This document shows positions 1-6,753 of a DNA stretch of 8,076 nt, piece after piece (positions within the stretch are counted from its first letter, which is position 1; each line of letters begins with the position of its first letter). The stretch is from Clostridia bacterium (GTDB lineage: Bacteria; Bacillota; Clostridia; Christensenellales; QALW01). The notes under the pieces were generated by a model. The model was not told where the DNA came from. It saw only the letters and a program-made list of their open reading frames with translations, and searched no databases. The stretch spans positions 1 through 8,076 of the forward strand of contig CAAGID010000025.1 of NCBI GenBank assembly GCA_900769815.1. The letters run 5' to 3'. The position numbers and the translations under genes are program-made.

Positions 1-111
1 GCAAGTAACCAATGCATGACTGGCAGGTCAACAAAAGAGCACATTTGTGCTAGGCCAGTGAAGAAGGGCTATGCCCGAAAAATAAAAACCACGTGCTATG
101 CACGTGGATGA
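1..111 (+). mobile_element. Putative end of an IS200/IS605-type element (hairpin-rich, no gene)
   Basis: No coding sequence is visible here. Three hairpins lie in a row. The first is a 6-bp stem, ACTGGC (19-24) with GCCAGT (54-59), enclosing AGCAC/GTGCT (38-42 and 47-51). The second is GGGC-TAT-GCCC (66-76). The third is CCACGTGC-TAT-GCACGTGG (89-107). An alternative fold pairs TGAC (17-20) with GTCA (27-30), leaving TGGC in its loop free to pair with GCCA (54-57) as a pseudoknot. Single-stranded-DNA transposons of the IS200/IS605 family carry subterminal hairpins of this kind, and the 3' part of tnpB-linked guide RNAs is similarly folded. A perfect stem with a three-base loop followed by an AT-rich edge fits such an end. 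No tnpA or tnpB is in the window, so the assignment rests on pattern only. A fragment of another structured RNA running in from the left is the main alternative. Confidence 0.4.
78..107 (-). terminator. Intrinsic terminator of the 240-residue hypothetical gene
   Basis: On the minus strand a perfect 8-bp GC-rich stem (CCACGTGC/GCACGTGG) with a three-base loop is followed directly by TTTTTATTTTT. It starts four bases after the TAA stop of the gene at 112-834, so it can end that transcript. Read on the plus strand the hairpin has only a weak T-tract (ATGATTATTTT). It may originally be a transposon-end palindrome doing double duty. Confidence 0.75.
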
Positions 112-834
112 TTATTTTACTCTTTCGCCTGTATTGGCGTTTATGTAAATTACCCAGTAGCCTTCTTCGTGGGGCATAAGAAAATCAAGTGGAATCCATT
201 GGCAATAGCCTTCAAGCTTTTCAGGGGGAGTTTCACTCCAGGGCAAGGAAAAGCCGTAGCACAGATACATAGGTATATCGTTTTCGTCGTATATAACGCC
301 GAAAGCGTAGTTATCCTCAATAACGTTTACCCACCTTGAACCGGGGATAAGCTGGTTGAGAATTTGGTTTTCGGGATTTTTATCAAGAATTTCAAGATAG
401 CTTTCCTTATTACAGTCCCAAAAACTGTCGCTTACTTCAATTCTTTGTGTTAAAATTTCTTTCTCAACGGGAGTTTCTTCTTCTAAAACTTCTTCCGCTT
501 CTAAAACTTCTTCAGGAAGAATGGGAGTTTCTTCCTCAGTAACGTTAAATTTATAAATGCTTTTAAAACGCTTAAGCAAAAAATCCTTATCTCCTAAATA
601 CCAATAAAGACAGGCACTGTCCTCATTGACCCTGAAAATACCTGCATTTTTAATTTCCTTATCATATTTTAAATAGCTGTGGCAATTTGAAATTTCGCCG
701 TAAAGGGAATCAATAATAAAAACGAAATTGCCCTCGGTTTTTTCAAAACCCAGAGTAGTAAAACCCGATGCATCTTGCCTTATAAATGCATCATTTCTGC
801 TGTCTTTTAAACCTTTTAATGCTAATAACTTCAC
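112..834 (-). CDS. Hypothetical protein, two domains joined by a Glu-rich linker
   Basis: A 240-residue cytoplasmic-looking protein with no signal peptide or membrane segment. I do not recognise a named family with confidence. Residues 1-95 form an N-terminal domain. Residues about 99-126 are a low-complexity Glu/Pro/Val linker with EETP at both ends. Residues about 135-240 form a second domain rich in Trp, Tyr and Gly, with PGSRWV (164-169), YCQWIPLD (210-217) and GYWVIY (225-230). This block recalls a C-terminal module of unknown function seen in clostridial proteins of unknown role, but that is memory and not a search result. The start is GTG at 834, chosen because GAGGTG (841-846) sits six bases upstream. 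The gene lies 79 bases after polC on the same strand, but a strong terminator separates them, so it is probably transcribed mainly on its own. Its stop lies at the edge of the hairpin region at 1-111, so the last few residues may have been altered by an insertion. No function can be assigned. Confidence 0.8.
   Translation of the reverse strand: MKLLALKGLKDSRNDAFIRQDASGFTTLGFEKTEGNFVFIIDSLYGEISNCHSYLKYDKEIKNAGIFRVNEDSACLYWYLGDKDFLLKRFKSIYKFNVTEEETPILPEEVLEAEEVLEEETPVEKEILTQRIEVSDSFWDCNKESYLEILDKNPENQILNQLIPGSRWVNVIEDNYAFGVIYDENDIPMYLCYGFSLPWSETPPEKLEGYCQWIPLDFLMPHEEGYWVIYINANTGERVK
469..534 (-). repeat. Short tandem repeat encoding the Glu-rich linker
   Basis: CTTCTAAAACTTCTTC occurs exactly twice (480-495 and 498-513, an 18-base period). 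The pair is flanked by two exact copies of GGGAGTTTCTTC (469-480 and 523-534). On the coding strand this encodes the repetitive EETP...EEVLEAEEVLE...EETP linker. The 18-base period keeps the frame, so copy-number changes would only change linker length by six residues. Confidence 0.8.
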
Positions 835-840
835 TTAAAA

Positions 841-846
841 CACCTC
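841..846 (-). promoter_or_regulatory. Ribosome binding site that decides the GTG start at 834
   Basis: GAGGTG on the minus strand matches the anti-Shine-Dalgarno end of 16S rRNA and is six bases from GTG. There is no equally well-placed ATG nearby, which supports the non-ATG start. Confidence 0.75.
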
Positions 847-872
847 ATAAAGAATATATGAAGTTAAAATAG

Positions 873-907
873 AAAAAAGTCCATCATCTTAAAAAAAGAT
901 GACGGAC
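873..907 (-). terminator. Intrinsic terminator after polC
   Basis: The inverted repeat 879-890 with 896-907 gives a 12-bp stem with a five-base loop. On the minus strand one pair is G-U and the stem is followed by TTTTTT (873-878). On the plus strand the same position is an A-C mismatch. The stem begins six bases beyond the polC stop, so it fits minus-strand termination, although a T-run on the other side (909-915) could allow weak bidirectional use. Confidence 0.88.
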
Positions 908-913
908 ATTTTT

Positions 914-3900
914 TTAAAAGTCAAAAAGACTTATCTGTTGTGTTTTAGGCAGGTCTTTAATACAGCCTGCTTCATCAAGGGACTGCAAAAGAGTTGAAGA
1001 AAGCTTTGTACGGCGTAAAAGGTCGTCACGGGATTTAAAGGGTTCTTCATTTCTTGCATCAACTATAGATATTGCAGCAGTTTCGCCTAAGCCGGGTACT
1101 GCGTTAAGAGGCGGACGGATGAAGTTGTCCTCGGTTACCGTAAAATTCATTGCTTCTGATTTATAAATATCAATATTACAGAATTCAATTTTACGCATCT
1201 TCATTTCAAGGACCATCTCAAGCATAATAACCTTAGCCTTCTCCTTTGCGGAAAGGGAGGGAAGCTGATGGAGTTCCTTTAAGGCATTGCGGATTTGGTC
1301 AACGGTCATATTTGCAATACCAACTTCAAAATCGTCAGCACGTACCGTAAAGTAGGTTGCGTAATACTGATGAGGCTTATAAACCTTAAACCAGGCAATA
1401 CGCAGAGCCATTGTAACGTATGCGGCAGCGTGGGCTTTAGGGAACATATACTGAATCTTATTACAGGATTCAATGAACCATTCAGGAATGCCATGCTCAC
1501 GGATATGTGCTTCGTATTTTTCAGGAATACCTTTACCCTTACGTACCTTTTCCATAGTATCAAAGGAAAGGAAGGATTCGCAACCGTTTTGTATAAGGGT
1601 ATTCATAATATCCTCACGGGTACAGATACAGCCTGAAATTGTTGTAATGCCTTGGGCGATAAGCTCCTGGGCGTTACCTGTCCAAACGTCTGTGCCGTGT
1701 GAAAGACCTGAGATTTTAACAAGGTCAGAGAAAGTAGTGGGCTTTGTTTCTTCAAGCATTTTTCTTGTAAAACTTGTGCCGAATTCAGGGATACCATAGG
1801 TGCCCGTAGGCGAGCCTATGTCTTCAGCCGTTACGCCTAAAGGCTCAGGGGAGAGAAACAACGCCATAACCTTGGGGTCATCAAGAGGAACTTCCTCTTT
1901 TGCATTGATTCCCGTCAAGTCCTCAAGCATTCTGATAAAGGTGGGGTCGTCGTGACCCAGAATATCAGCCTTTAAAAGAGTATCGTGAAGTGATTTAAAG
2001 GTAAAATGTGTTGTGATAATGCCTTGAGAGGGGTCGTTGGCAGGGTACTGCAAGGGGGTAAAATTATTTATATCGTAAGCCTTAGGCACGATAACTACAC
2101 CGCCTGCGTGCTGCCCCGTTGTACGTTTAACGTCAATACAGCCTTGTGACATACGGAGAATTTCAGCCATTCTCTGCCTGCCCAAGCCGTATTCCTCACA
2201 GTATTTTTTTGCATAGCCTATTGCAGTTTTATCGGCAACACCGCCTATTGTACCTGCACGGAAAACGTACTTTTCGCCGAACAATTCTTCTATATATTTG
2301 TGTACCACCGGCTGATATGTGCCTGAGAAGTTAAGGTCAATATCAGGAACCTTATCGCCGTCAAAGCCCATAAATACCTCAAATGGAATATTAAAGCCCA
2401 AGCGAAGCATTTCGGTATCGCACTGGGGACAGTTCTTCCTGGGCATATCAATACCGCAGTCGTATTTTGACATATCAATATTAAAGTCAGAATACTTGCA
2501 GTTGGGGCAAACGTAGTGGGGCTGAAGTGGGTTAACCTCGGTAATATCCGCCATTGTGGCGGCAAAGGATGAACCGACTGAGCCTCGTGAACCTACAAGA
2601 TAGCCATCGCTTAGAGATTTTTTAACAACTTTATGTGCAATAAGATATAATACCGAATATCCGTTTTTTATAATGGAAGTAAGCTCTCTTTCAAGACGCT
2701 TTTGAACAATTTCAGGTAACGGGTCGCCGTAAAGCTTACGGGCGTTTTCCTCGCACATTGACCTTAAATCTTCATCGGCGTTTTCCATTTCGGGAGTGTA
2801 AAGATGGTCACGGGGGAAGGACTCCATTTTTTCGCACTGGTCTGCAACTTTACGGGGGTTATATATAACTATCTCCTTGCGTTTTTCTTCGGGAAGATAG
2901 TAGAATTCATCAAGCATTTCCTCTGTCGTGCGGTAGTAAAGGGGAGCTTGAATATCTGCTTCGGGATAGCCCTCGGCACACTGAATTATTGAACGGTAAA
3001 TGGAATCGCGTTCACGGAGATAATGTACGTCACCCGTTGCAAGAACGGGCTTATTAAGCTTTTCGCCTAAGTCAATTATCTTTTTGTTTAACTCAATAAG
3101 ATGCTCCTTGTCCCTTACGGTTCCTTCACGGATAAGGAAATCGTTATTGCCTAAAGGCTGTACCTCAAGGTAATCGTAAAAAGACGCAATCCTTTCAAGC
3201 TTTTGGTCGCTTACACCGCGAAGCATAGCACGGTATAATTCCCCTGCTTCACAAGCCGAGGCAACGATAAGACCTTCTCTGTGCTTGATAAGTGACGACC
3301 TTGGTATCTGGGGCCGTTTACGCCTTAAGTGGTAAAGGTGTGATTCGGTTACCAAGGAGTAAAGATTAAAAAGACCCTGCTTATTTTTTGCGTAAAGAAT
3401 AATATGATAGCTGTTGCCGGTATCATTATTCATTGCTTTGTTAAGTCCGTCAACAGTATAAATTTTCTTTTGTTCAAGTAAAAGTATAAGCTTATTTAAA
3501 ATTGCACCTGTAATTTCCGCTTCCTTTAAGGCATCGGTAAGTTCGCCCGTTCTTATTTCAAGGGCATCGCAAACTTTATTAAATTTACCGCTTTTTATGT
3601 TGGGGACTATTTTCCTTGAAAGACGCAAGGTGTCAAACAACGGCATAGTAAGGGGCAGGTTCAAACGCTGAGTGGCAGTATTTAAAAAAGATACCGTATT
3701 TATTGCGTTATGTGAAACTAAAACCGTATCCTTTGAAAACTCAATAAAGGCTTTTATAACCGCTTCTTCCTCAGGCGAATTATCTAAAATTTCCTGGGTA
3801 AGGTTATATTCAAAAAGGTCTTCGGCACTTACTGCTTGATGGGGATTTATGTATGAATGGAAAGTCTTTTCCTCTAAAATTCCCTTATTTATTATGCAGG

Positions 3901-5059
3901 CACCGATTTCATATATTCTGCCCGTAAGTGCACTTGAGGAGGTTGTGCGTATTGTGTAAACGCAATAACGCAGATTTTTTAATTCCTGAGAGCCGTCAAC
4001 GTCGCTTAAGAAGGGGTCATCGTCAAGAAGATAACCCTCCATACCGAAAATAAGCTTTATATCGGCTTTTTTCTTCTGAAGTGCTGCTTCCATATCAGTA
4101 TAAGCCTGAACAACGCCGTGGTCGGTAATGGCAACGGTGTCGTGACCGTACTGAAGCATAAGACTAACAAGTTCTTTTGCGTCAACTACGCTGTCCATCT
4201 GACTCATTTTTGTGTGTAGATGCATTTCAATACGCTTTTCAGGAGCGTTATCGGTCTTTTTTTCCTGCTTTACGGAAATTATATCGTAGGGGCGAAGAAT
4301 GACCTCGTTTGTAAAGTCATCATAGGCGCATTTTCCCCTTATGGCAAGATGACCGGTAATCTCATTTTCCATAATTTCGGCTTCTTCGGGTTTTAAGAAA
4401 ATCTTGCAGTTGATAGTTGAAGTGTAATCAGTTATGCTGAAGGTAAAAATAATTTTTTTGCCTTCCTGAATAGGCTTTGATTCCTTGGAGATTATATCGC
4501 CCTCAACGGTTACAAAGCCTGAATACTCATTAAGCTCATTTATGGGTGTAAGTTGTTTTATTTCAAATACCTTACCTATAATGGCATTGCCGTCCTTTGA
4601 AAGCTTATTTTCTTTTTTTTCAGACTTTTCGGTCTTGGTTTTTTCCTGCTCTTTTGCCTGTAATGCCGCTTCCTTAGAAAGCTCGTTCATTCTCTTAAGA
4701 TACTTTTCAATGGCACTTTCGCCGCCAATCTTAACGGGTGTTTCAGGAATTTTAGGCTCGTTGGGGATATCAAAATCCGCAGGTACGGGAACAGAAAAGT
4801 CGGGCTCATTCTCCTCATTTACCGTAAAATCAAAGGAGAAAGAAACGGTTTTAGGTACAATACTCTTAACGGAAGAATCAAGAAGACTTTCTTCTTCCTC
4901 GGTAAGTGCTGTGTTGCATATAAAAAATAATTTCCAGAGCGTGCCGTCGTCTGAAATTACTGCCTTGTCAAAGTGAATTTTATCAAGTACCTGGGGTGCA
5001 AGAATTGCTGACAGAGCCTTGGAAAATTTTGAGTTTTTGCCTTGTAACGTTACCGACAT
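914..5059 (-). CDS. polC: DNA polymerase III PolC-type alpha subunit with degenerate exonuclease motifs
   Basis: The main replicative polymerase of low-GC Gram-positives, extending DNA at the fork with the beta clamp. The protein is 1381 residues; B. subtilis PolC is about 1437. In order: an N-terminal domain (1-115); a charged Lys/Glu linker (about 118-160); an OB fold (about 160-265); a PHP domain split by the exonuclease (HLHT 280-283, D289, TDH 312-314, GME 339-341, then SAC 601-603 and GDVH 676-679); an exonuclease-like insert (about 364-530); a zinc site (C851, C854, C877, C880); the polymerase core with PDID (D906, D908) and DILGHDD (D1032); and a C-terminal clamp-binding tail, QISLF (1375-1379). 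The exonuclease insert is uninterrupted, but its catalytic residues are replaced: T369 and R371 for the DxE of motif I, T455 for the motif-II Asp, and T508 and E513 for the His and Asp of motif III. The ATG at 5059 has GGAGGG (5066-5071 on the complement) six bases upstream. It is transcribed alone, divergent from gap. The identity is secure; loss of proofreading is inferred from motifs. Confidence 0.98.
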   Translation of the reverse strand: MSVTLQGKNSKFSKALSAILAPQVLDKIHFDKAVISDDGTLWKLFFICNTALTEEEESLLDSSVKSIVPKTVSFSFDFTVNEENEPDFSVPVPADFDIPNEPKIPETPVKIGGESAIEKYLKRMNELSKEAALQAKEQEKTKTEKSEKKENKLSKDGNAIIGKVFEIKQLTPINELNEYSGFVTVEGDIISKESKPIQEGKKIIFTFSITDYTSTINCKIFLKPEEAEIMENEITGHLAIRGKCAYDDFTNEVILRPYDIISVKQEKKTDNAPEKRIEMHLHTKMSQMDSVVDAKELVSLMLQYGHDTVAITDHGVVQAYTDMEAALQKKKADIKLIFGMEGYLLDDDPFLSDVDGSQELKNLRYCVYTIRTTSSSALTGRIYEIGACIINKGILEEKTFHSYINPHQAVSAEDLFEYNLTQEILDNSPEEEAVIKAFIEFSKDTVLVSHNAINTVSFLNTATQRLNLPLTMPLFDTLRLSRKIVPNIKSGKFNKVCDALEIRTGELTDALKEAEITGAILNKLILLLEQKKIYTVDGLNKAMNNDTGNSYHIILYAKNKQGLFNLYSLVTESHLYHLRRKRPQIPRSSLIKHREGLIVASACEAGELYRAMLRGVSDQKLERIASFYDYLEVQPLGNNDFLIREGTVRDKEHLIELNKKIIDLGEKLNKPVLATGDVHYLRERDSIYRSIIQCAEGYPEADIQAPLYYRTTEEMLDEFYYLPEEKRKEIVIYNPRKVADQCEKMESFPRDHLYTPEMENADEDLRSMCEENARKLYGDPLPEIVQKRLERELTSIIKNGYSVLYLIAHKVVKKSLSDGYLVGSRGSVGSSFAATMADITEVNPLQPHYVCPNCKYSDFNIDMSKYDCGIDMPRKNCPQCDTEMLRLGFNIPFEVFMGFDGDKVPDIDLNFSGTYQPVVHKYIEELFGEKYVFRAGTIGGVADKTAIGYAKKYCEEYGLGRQRMAEILRMSQGCIDVKRTTGQHAGGVVIVPKAYDINNFTPLQYPANDPSQGIITTHFTFKSLHDTLLKADILGHDDPTFIRMLEDLTGINAKEEVPLDDPKVMALFLSPEPLGVTAEDIGSPTGTYGIPEFGTSFTRKMLEETKPTTFSDLVKISGLSHGTDVWTGNAQELIAQGITTISGCICTREDIMNTLIQNGCESFLSFDTMEKVRKGKGIPEKYEAHIREHGIPEWFIESCNKIQYMFPKAHAAAYVTMALRIAWFKVYKPHQYYATYFTVRADDFEVGIANMTVDQIRNALKELHQLPSLSAKEKAKVIMLEMVLEMKMRKIEFCNIDIYKSEAMNFTVTEDNFIRPPLNAVPGLGETAAISIVDARNEEPFKSRDDLLRRTKLSSTLLQSLDEAGCIKDLPKTQQISLFDF

Positions 5060-5092
5060 TTTTATCCCTCCTTTTACGCGTATATTATATAT

Positions 5093-5121
5093 ATTTAAAC
5101 ATAATTCTTTTATAGAGTCAA
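5093..5121 (-). promoter_or_regulatory. Predicted sigma-A promoter of polC
   Basis: On the minus strand the -35 box is TTGACT (5116-5121), then a 17-base spacer, then TTAAAT (5093-5098) preceded by TG one base upstream, giving an extended -10. The start of transcription would be near 5086, leaving a leader of about 27 bases that contains the GGAGGG ribosome binding site. The -35 matches at five of six positions and the -10 at four of six. Confidence 0.65.
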
Positions 5122-5215
5122 GTGTAAAAAAGTAAACATTTGATGTCTGCTTGCCCGTTCATATGAATTTCACAAAAGATTTTTATAAAAAATATGAAAA
5201 AATGTGTATAAATGC

Positions 5216-5244
5216 TTGCATAAAAATGGAAAATAGTATAAAAT
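5216..5244 (+). promoter_or_regulatory. Predicted sigma-A promoter of gap
   Basis: The -35 box is TTGCAT (5216-5221), then exactly 17 bases, then TAAAAT (5239-5244, five of six matches to TATAAT). Transcription would start near 5251, giving a leader of about 37 bases before the ATG. The -10 lies inside a 7-bp inverted repeat described separately. Confidence 0.6.
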
Positions 5245-5249
5245 ACTAT
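5233..5249. promoter_or_regulatory. Inverted repeat over the gap -10 box, possible operator
   Basis: ATAGTAT (5233-5239) and ATACTAT (5243-5249) form a perfect 7-bp dyad with a three-base spacer that covers the predicted -10 hexamer of gap. A dimeric repressor bound here would block RNA polymerase. The repeat is AT-rich and could be chance; no regulator is encoded nearby. Confidence 0.35.
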
Positions 5250-5274
5250 CGTATAAAAAATTTTTTTCTTATAT

Positions 5275-5280
5275 GGAGGA
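5275..5280 (+). promoter_or_regulatory. Ribosome binding site fixing the gap start at 5288
   Basis: GGAGGA lies seven bases before ATG at 5288. An in-frame ATG at 5273 overlaps the first G of this site and has no ribosome binding site of its own. The protein from 5288 begins MSVKVAINGFGRIG, the normal N-terminus of the family. Confidence 0.92.
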
Positions 5281-5287
5281 ATTTAAT

Positions 5288-6316
5288 ATGTCAGTTAAAG
5301 TTGCTATTAATGGTTTCGGTCGTATCGGTCGTCTTGCTTTCCGTCAGATGTTCGGTGCAGAAGGTTATGAGGTTGTTGCTATCAACGATCTTACAAGCCC
5401 TGATATGCTTGCACACCTTCTTAAGTATGATACAGCTCAGGGTTCATATATGGGCTATATCGGTGAAAATAAGCACACAGTTGAATCAACTGAAGATTCA
5501 ATTATCGTAGATGGCAAGGAAATCAAAATCTATGCTTGCAAAGATGCTAATGATTGCCCCTGGGGCGAGCTTAACGTTGACGTAGTTCTTGAGTGCACAG
5601 GCTTCTACTGCTCAAAGGACAAGGCTATGGCTCACGTTAATGCAGGTGCTAAGAAGGTTGTTATTTCCGCTCCTGCAGGTAAAGACCTTAAGACCATCGT
5701 TTTCTCAGTAAACGAAGATACACTTACTAAGGAAGACCAGATTATTTCAGCTGCTTCCTGCACAACAAACTGCCTTGCACCTATGGCTAAGGCTCTTAAT
5801 GATTACGCTGCTATTCAGTCAGGTATTATGACAACCGTTCACGCTTACACAGGAGACCAGATGATTCTTGACGGTCCTCACCGTAAGGGCGACCTTCGTC
5901 GTGCTCGTGCCGGTGCACAGAACATCGTTCCCAACTCAACAGGTGCTGCAAAGGCTATCGGCCTTGTTATCCCTGAGCTTAACGGTAAGCTTATCGGTTC
6001 AGCACAGCGTGTTCCCACCTGCACAGGTTCAACAACAATTCTTGTTGCTGTTGTTAAGGGTAAGGACGTTACCGTTGAAGGCATTAACGCTGCTATGAAG
6101 GCTGCTGCTTCCGATTCATTCGGCTACAACACAGAAGACATCGTATCTTCTGACGTTATCGGTATGCGTTACGGCTCACTCTTCGATGCAACACAGACAA
6201 TGGTTACAAAGATCGATGAGGATACCTATCAGGTTCAGGTTGTTTCCTGGTATGATAACGAAAACTCATACACAAGCCAGATGGTTAGAACTATTAAGTA
6301 TTTCGCAGAACTCTAA
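5288..6316 (+). CDS. gap: Glyceraldehyde-3-phosphate dehydrogenase, type I (phosphorylating)
   Basis: Cytoplasmic glycolytic enzyme of 342 residues that converts glyceraldehyde 3-phosphate, phosphate and NAD+ to 1,3-bisphosphoglycerate and NADH. The N-terminal Rossmann motif is GFGRIGR (9-15). The acidic residue D34 after the second strand favours NAD over NADP. The catalytic motif ASCTTNC has nucleophile C158, and its partner H185 lies in TTVHAYTGDQ. Further family signatures are RRARAGAQNIVPNSTGAA, the WYDNENSY stretch near the C-terminus, and a length normal for the family. All catalytic elements look intact. The gene has its own promoter and terminator and no glycolytic neighbour such as pgk or tpi in the window, so it appears monocistronic. 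Its codons are strongly biased (repeated CTT, GTT, GCT, AAG), as expected for a very highly expressed gene and unlike the gene pair at the right edge. The divergent polC start is 228 bases away; no functional link is implied. Confidence 0.98.
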   Translation: MSVKVAINGFGRIGRLAFRQMFGAEGYEVVAINDLTSPDMLAHLLKYDTAQGSYMGYIGENKHTVESTEDSIIVDGKEIKIYACKDANDCPWGELNVDVVLECTGFYCSKDKAMAHVNAGAKKVVISAPAGKDLKTIVFSVNEDTLTKEDQIISAASCTTNCLAPMAKALNDYAAIQSGIMTTVHAYTGDQMILDGPHRKGDLRRARAGAQNIVPNSTGAAKAIGLVIPELNGKLIGSAQRVPTCTGSTTILVAVVKGKDVTVEGINAAMKAAASDSFGYNTEDIVSSDVIGMRYGSLFDATQTMVTKIDEDTYQVQVVSWYDNENSYTSQMVRTIKYFAEL

Positions 6317-6345
6317 TCCTGAGCGAGAAAATTCCTTGAAACCAA

Positions 6346-6375
6346 ATCCCCGAAGTTATGCTTCGGGGATTTTTT
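6346..6375 (+). terminator. Intrinsic terminator of gap
   Basis: A perfect 10-bp stem, ATCCCCGAAG (6346-6355) with CTTCGGGGAT (6361-6370), and a five-base loop run into six T residues (6370-6375). It lies 29 bases after the gap stop codon. Confidence 0.95.
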
Positions 6376-6376
6376 C

Positions 6377-6705
6377 TGTGTTGTGGACGGGATAATTGCT
6401 CAGTCATTTACCGTCTTGTAAACTCCTTCACAATTACCCGCCCACGCCTTGAATTTCAAGTTTTTTCTCACTCAGGTGTTCGCGGTTTAATGCACCTTGA
6501 TTTTCAAGCTTTTTTGCACTGTGACACAGCACAAAAAAATCACACAAACATACCTTATCCGAAATATCGGATGGGGTATTGGTTTTCTAGTGGAGTCCGT
6601 TGTCAAGGCACTAAAACAAAACAGTATAAAAGAATCAAAATTCGTCAGGAGAATCTGAAATATTTTATTGACGAAAATAACCTATAATCTATATTTTTTC
6701 GTATA
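6377..6705 (+). other. Hairpin-rich intergenic region, no convincing gene
   Basis: This stretch between the gap terminator and the minus-strand terminator has no convincing gene. It holds several inverted repeats. One is a long imperfect stem, GTGG-A-CGGG-A-TAATTG (6383-6398) with CAATTA-CCCG-C-CCAC (6431-6445), enclosing TTTAC/GTAAA (6407-6411 and 6418-6422). Two short hairpins, CTTGA/TCAAG (6448-6460 and 6496-6508), each lead into six Ts. There is a small dyad CTGTG-A-CACAG (6519-6529). A further stem of about 12-13 bp, TACCTTATCCGA (6551-6562) with TCGGATGGGGTA (6567-6578), contains two G-U pairs only when read as plus-strand RNA. Last is TTCGTCA/TGACGAA (6641-6647 and 6669-6675). It could be a small RNA, a decayed repeat element, or just structured untranslated DNA. 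No clear promoter could be assigned. Confidence 0.45.
6449..6495 (+). repeat. Diverged direct repeat, copy A
   Basis: This block runs TTGAATT..., a six-T run, TCACT, AGGTGTTC, then TTAATGCAC. The same landmarks recur in the same order at 6754-6813. A shorter third match to the first part (TTGAttTTCAAG plus T-run, then CACT) occurs at 6497-6520. The spacing between landmarks differs, so the copies are old or only partly related. Confidence 0.45.
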
Positions 6706-6706
6706 G

Positions 6707-6738
6707 AAAAACCGCCTGCATTTTAATAATACAGGCGG
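6707..6738 (-). terminator. Intrinsic terminator of the Big_2/zinc-ribbon gene pair
   Basis: CCGCCTG (6712-6718) pairs with CAGGCGG (6732-6738) around a 13-base AT-rich loop. On the minus strand the stem is followed by TTTTT (6707-6711). On the plus strand it is followed by A residues, so it acts only for minus-strand transcripts. It lies about 90 bases past the stop of the small gene. Confidence 0.85.
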
Positions 6739-6753
6739 AAAAATAGTTACTTT

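Noticed and set aside
853..882. Separate promoter for the 240-residue gene in the polC intergenic gap
   Set aside because: A TATATT -10-like box exists, but the hexamer 17 bases upstream is a poor -35 match and overlaps the polC terminator, so the call is not supported.
3485..3970. Frameshift or sequencing error as the cause of the missing exonuclease motifs
   Set aside because: The flanking conserved residues stay in register on both sides of every motif, and several codons differ from Asp or Glu codons at two or three positions.
1295..4976. Several plus- and minus-strand open frames of 60-160 codons inside polC
   Set aside because: All are shadows of the polC coding frame, lacking ribosome binding sites and recognisable protein features.
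5273..5287. Upstream in-frame ATG as the gap start
   Set aside because: The ATG overlaps the GGAGGA ribosome binding site of the 5288 start and would add five residues not typical of the family.
5151..5510. Open frame overlapping the gap promoter and the start of gap
   Set aside because: It covers the predicted promoter and leader and then shifts into a different frame of gap, which clearly encodes the dehydrogenase. No ribosome binding site is present.
6358..6687. 109-codon open frame on the plus strand after gap
   Set aside because: It begins inside the gap terminator, has no ribosome binding site, runs through several hairpins and has an implausible composition. It is more likely non-coding or repeat-derived, though a database hit would change this.
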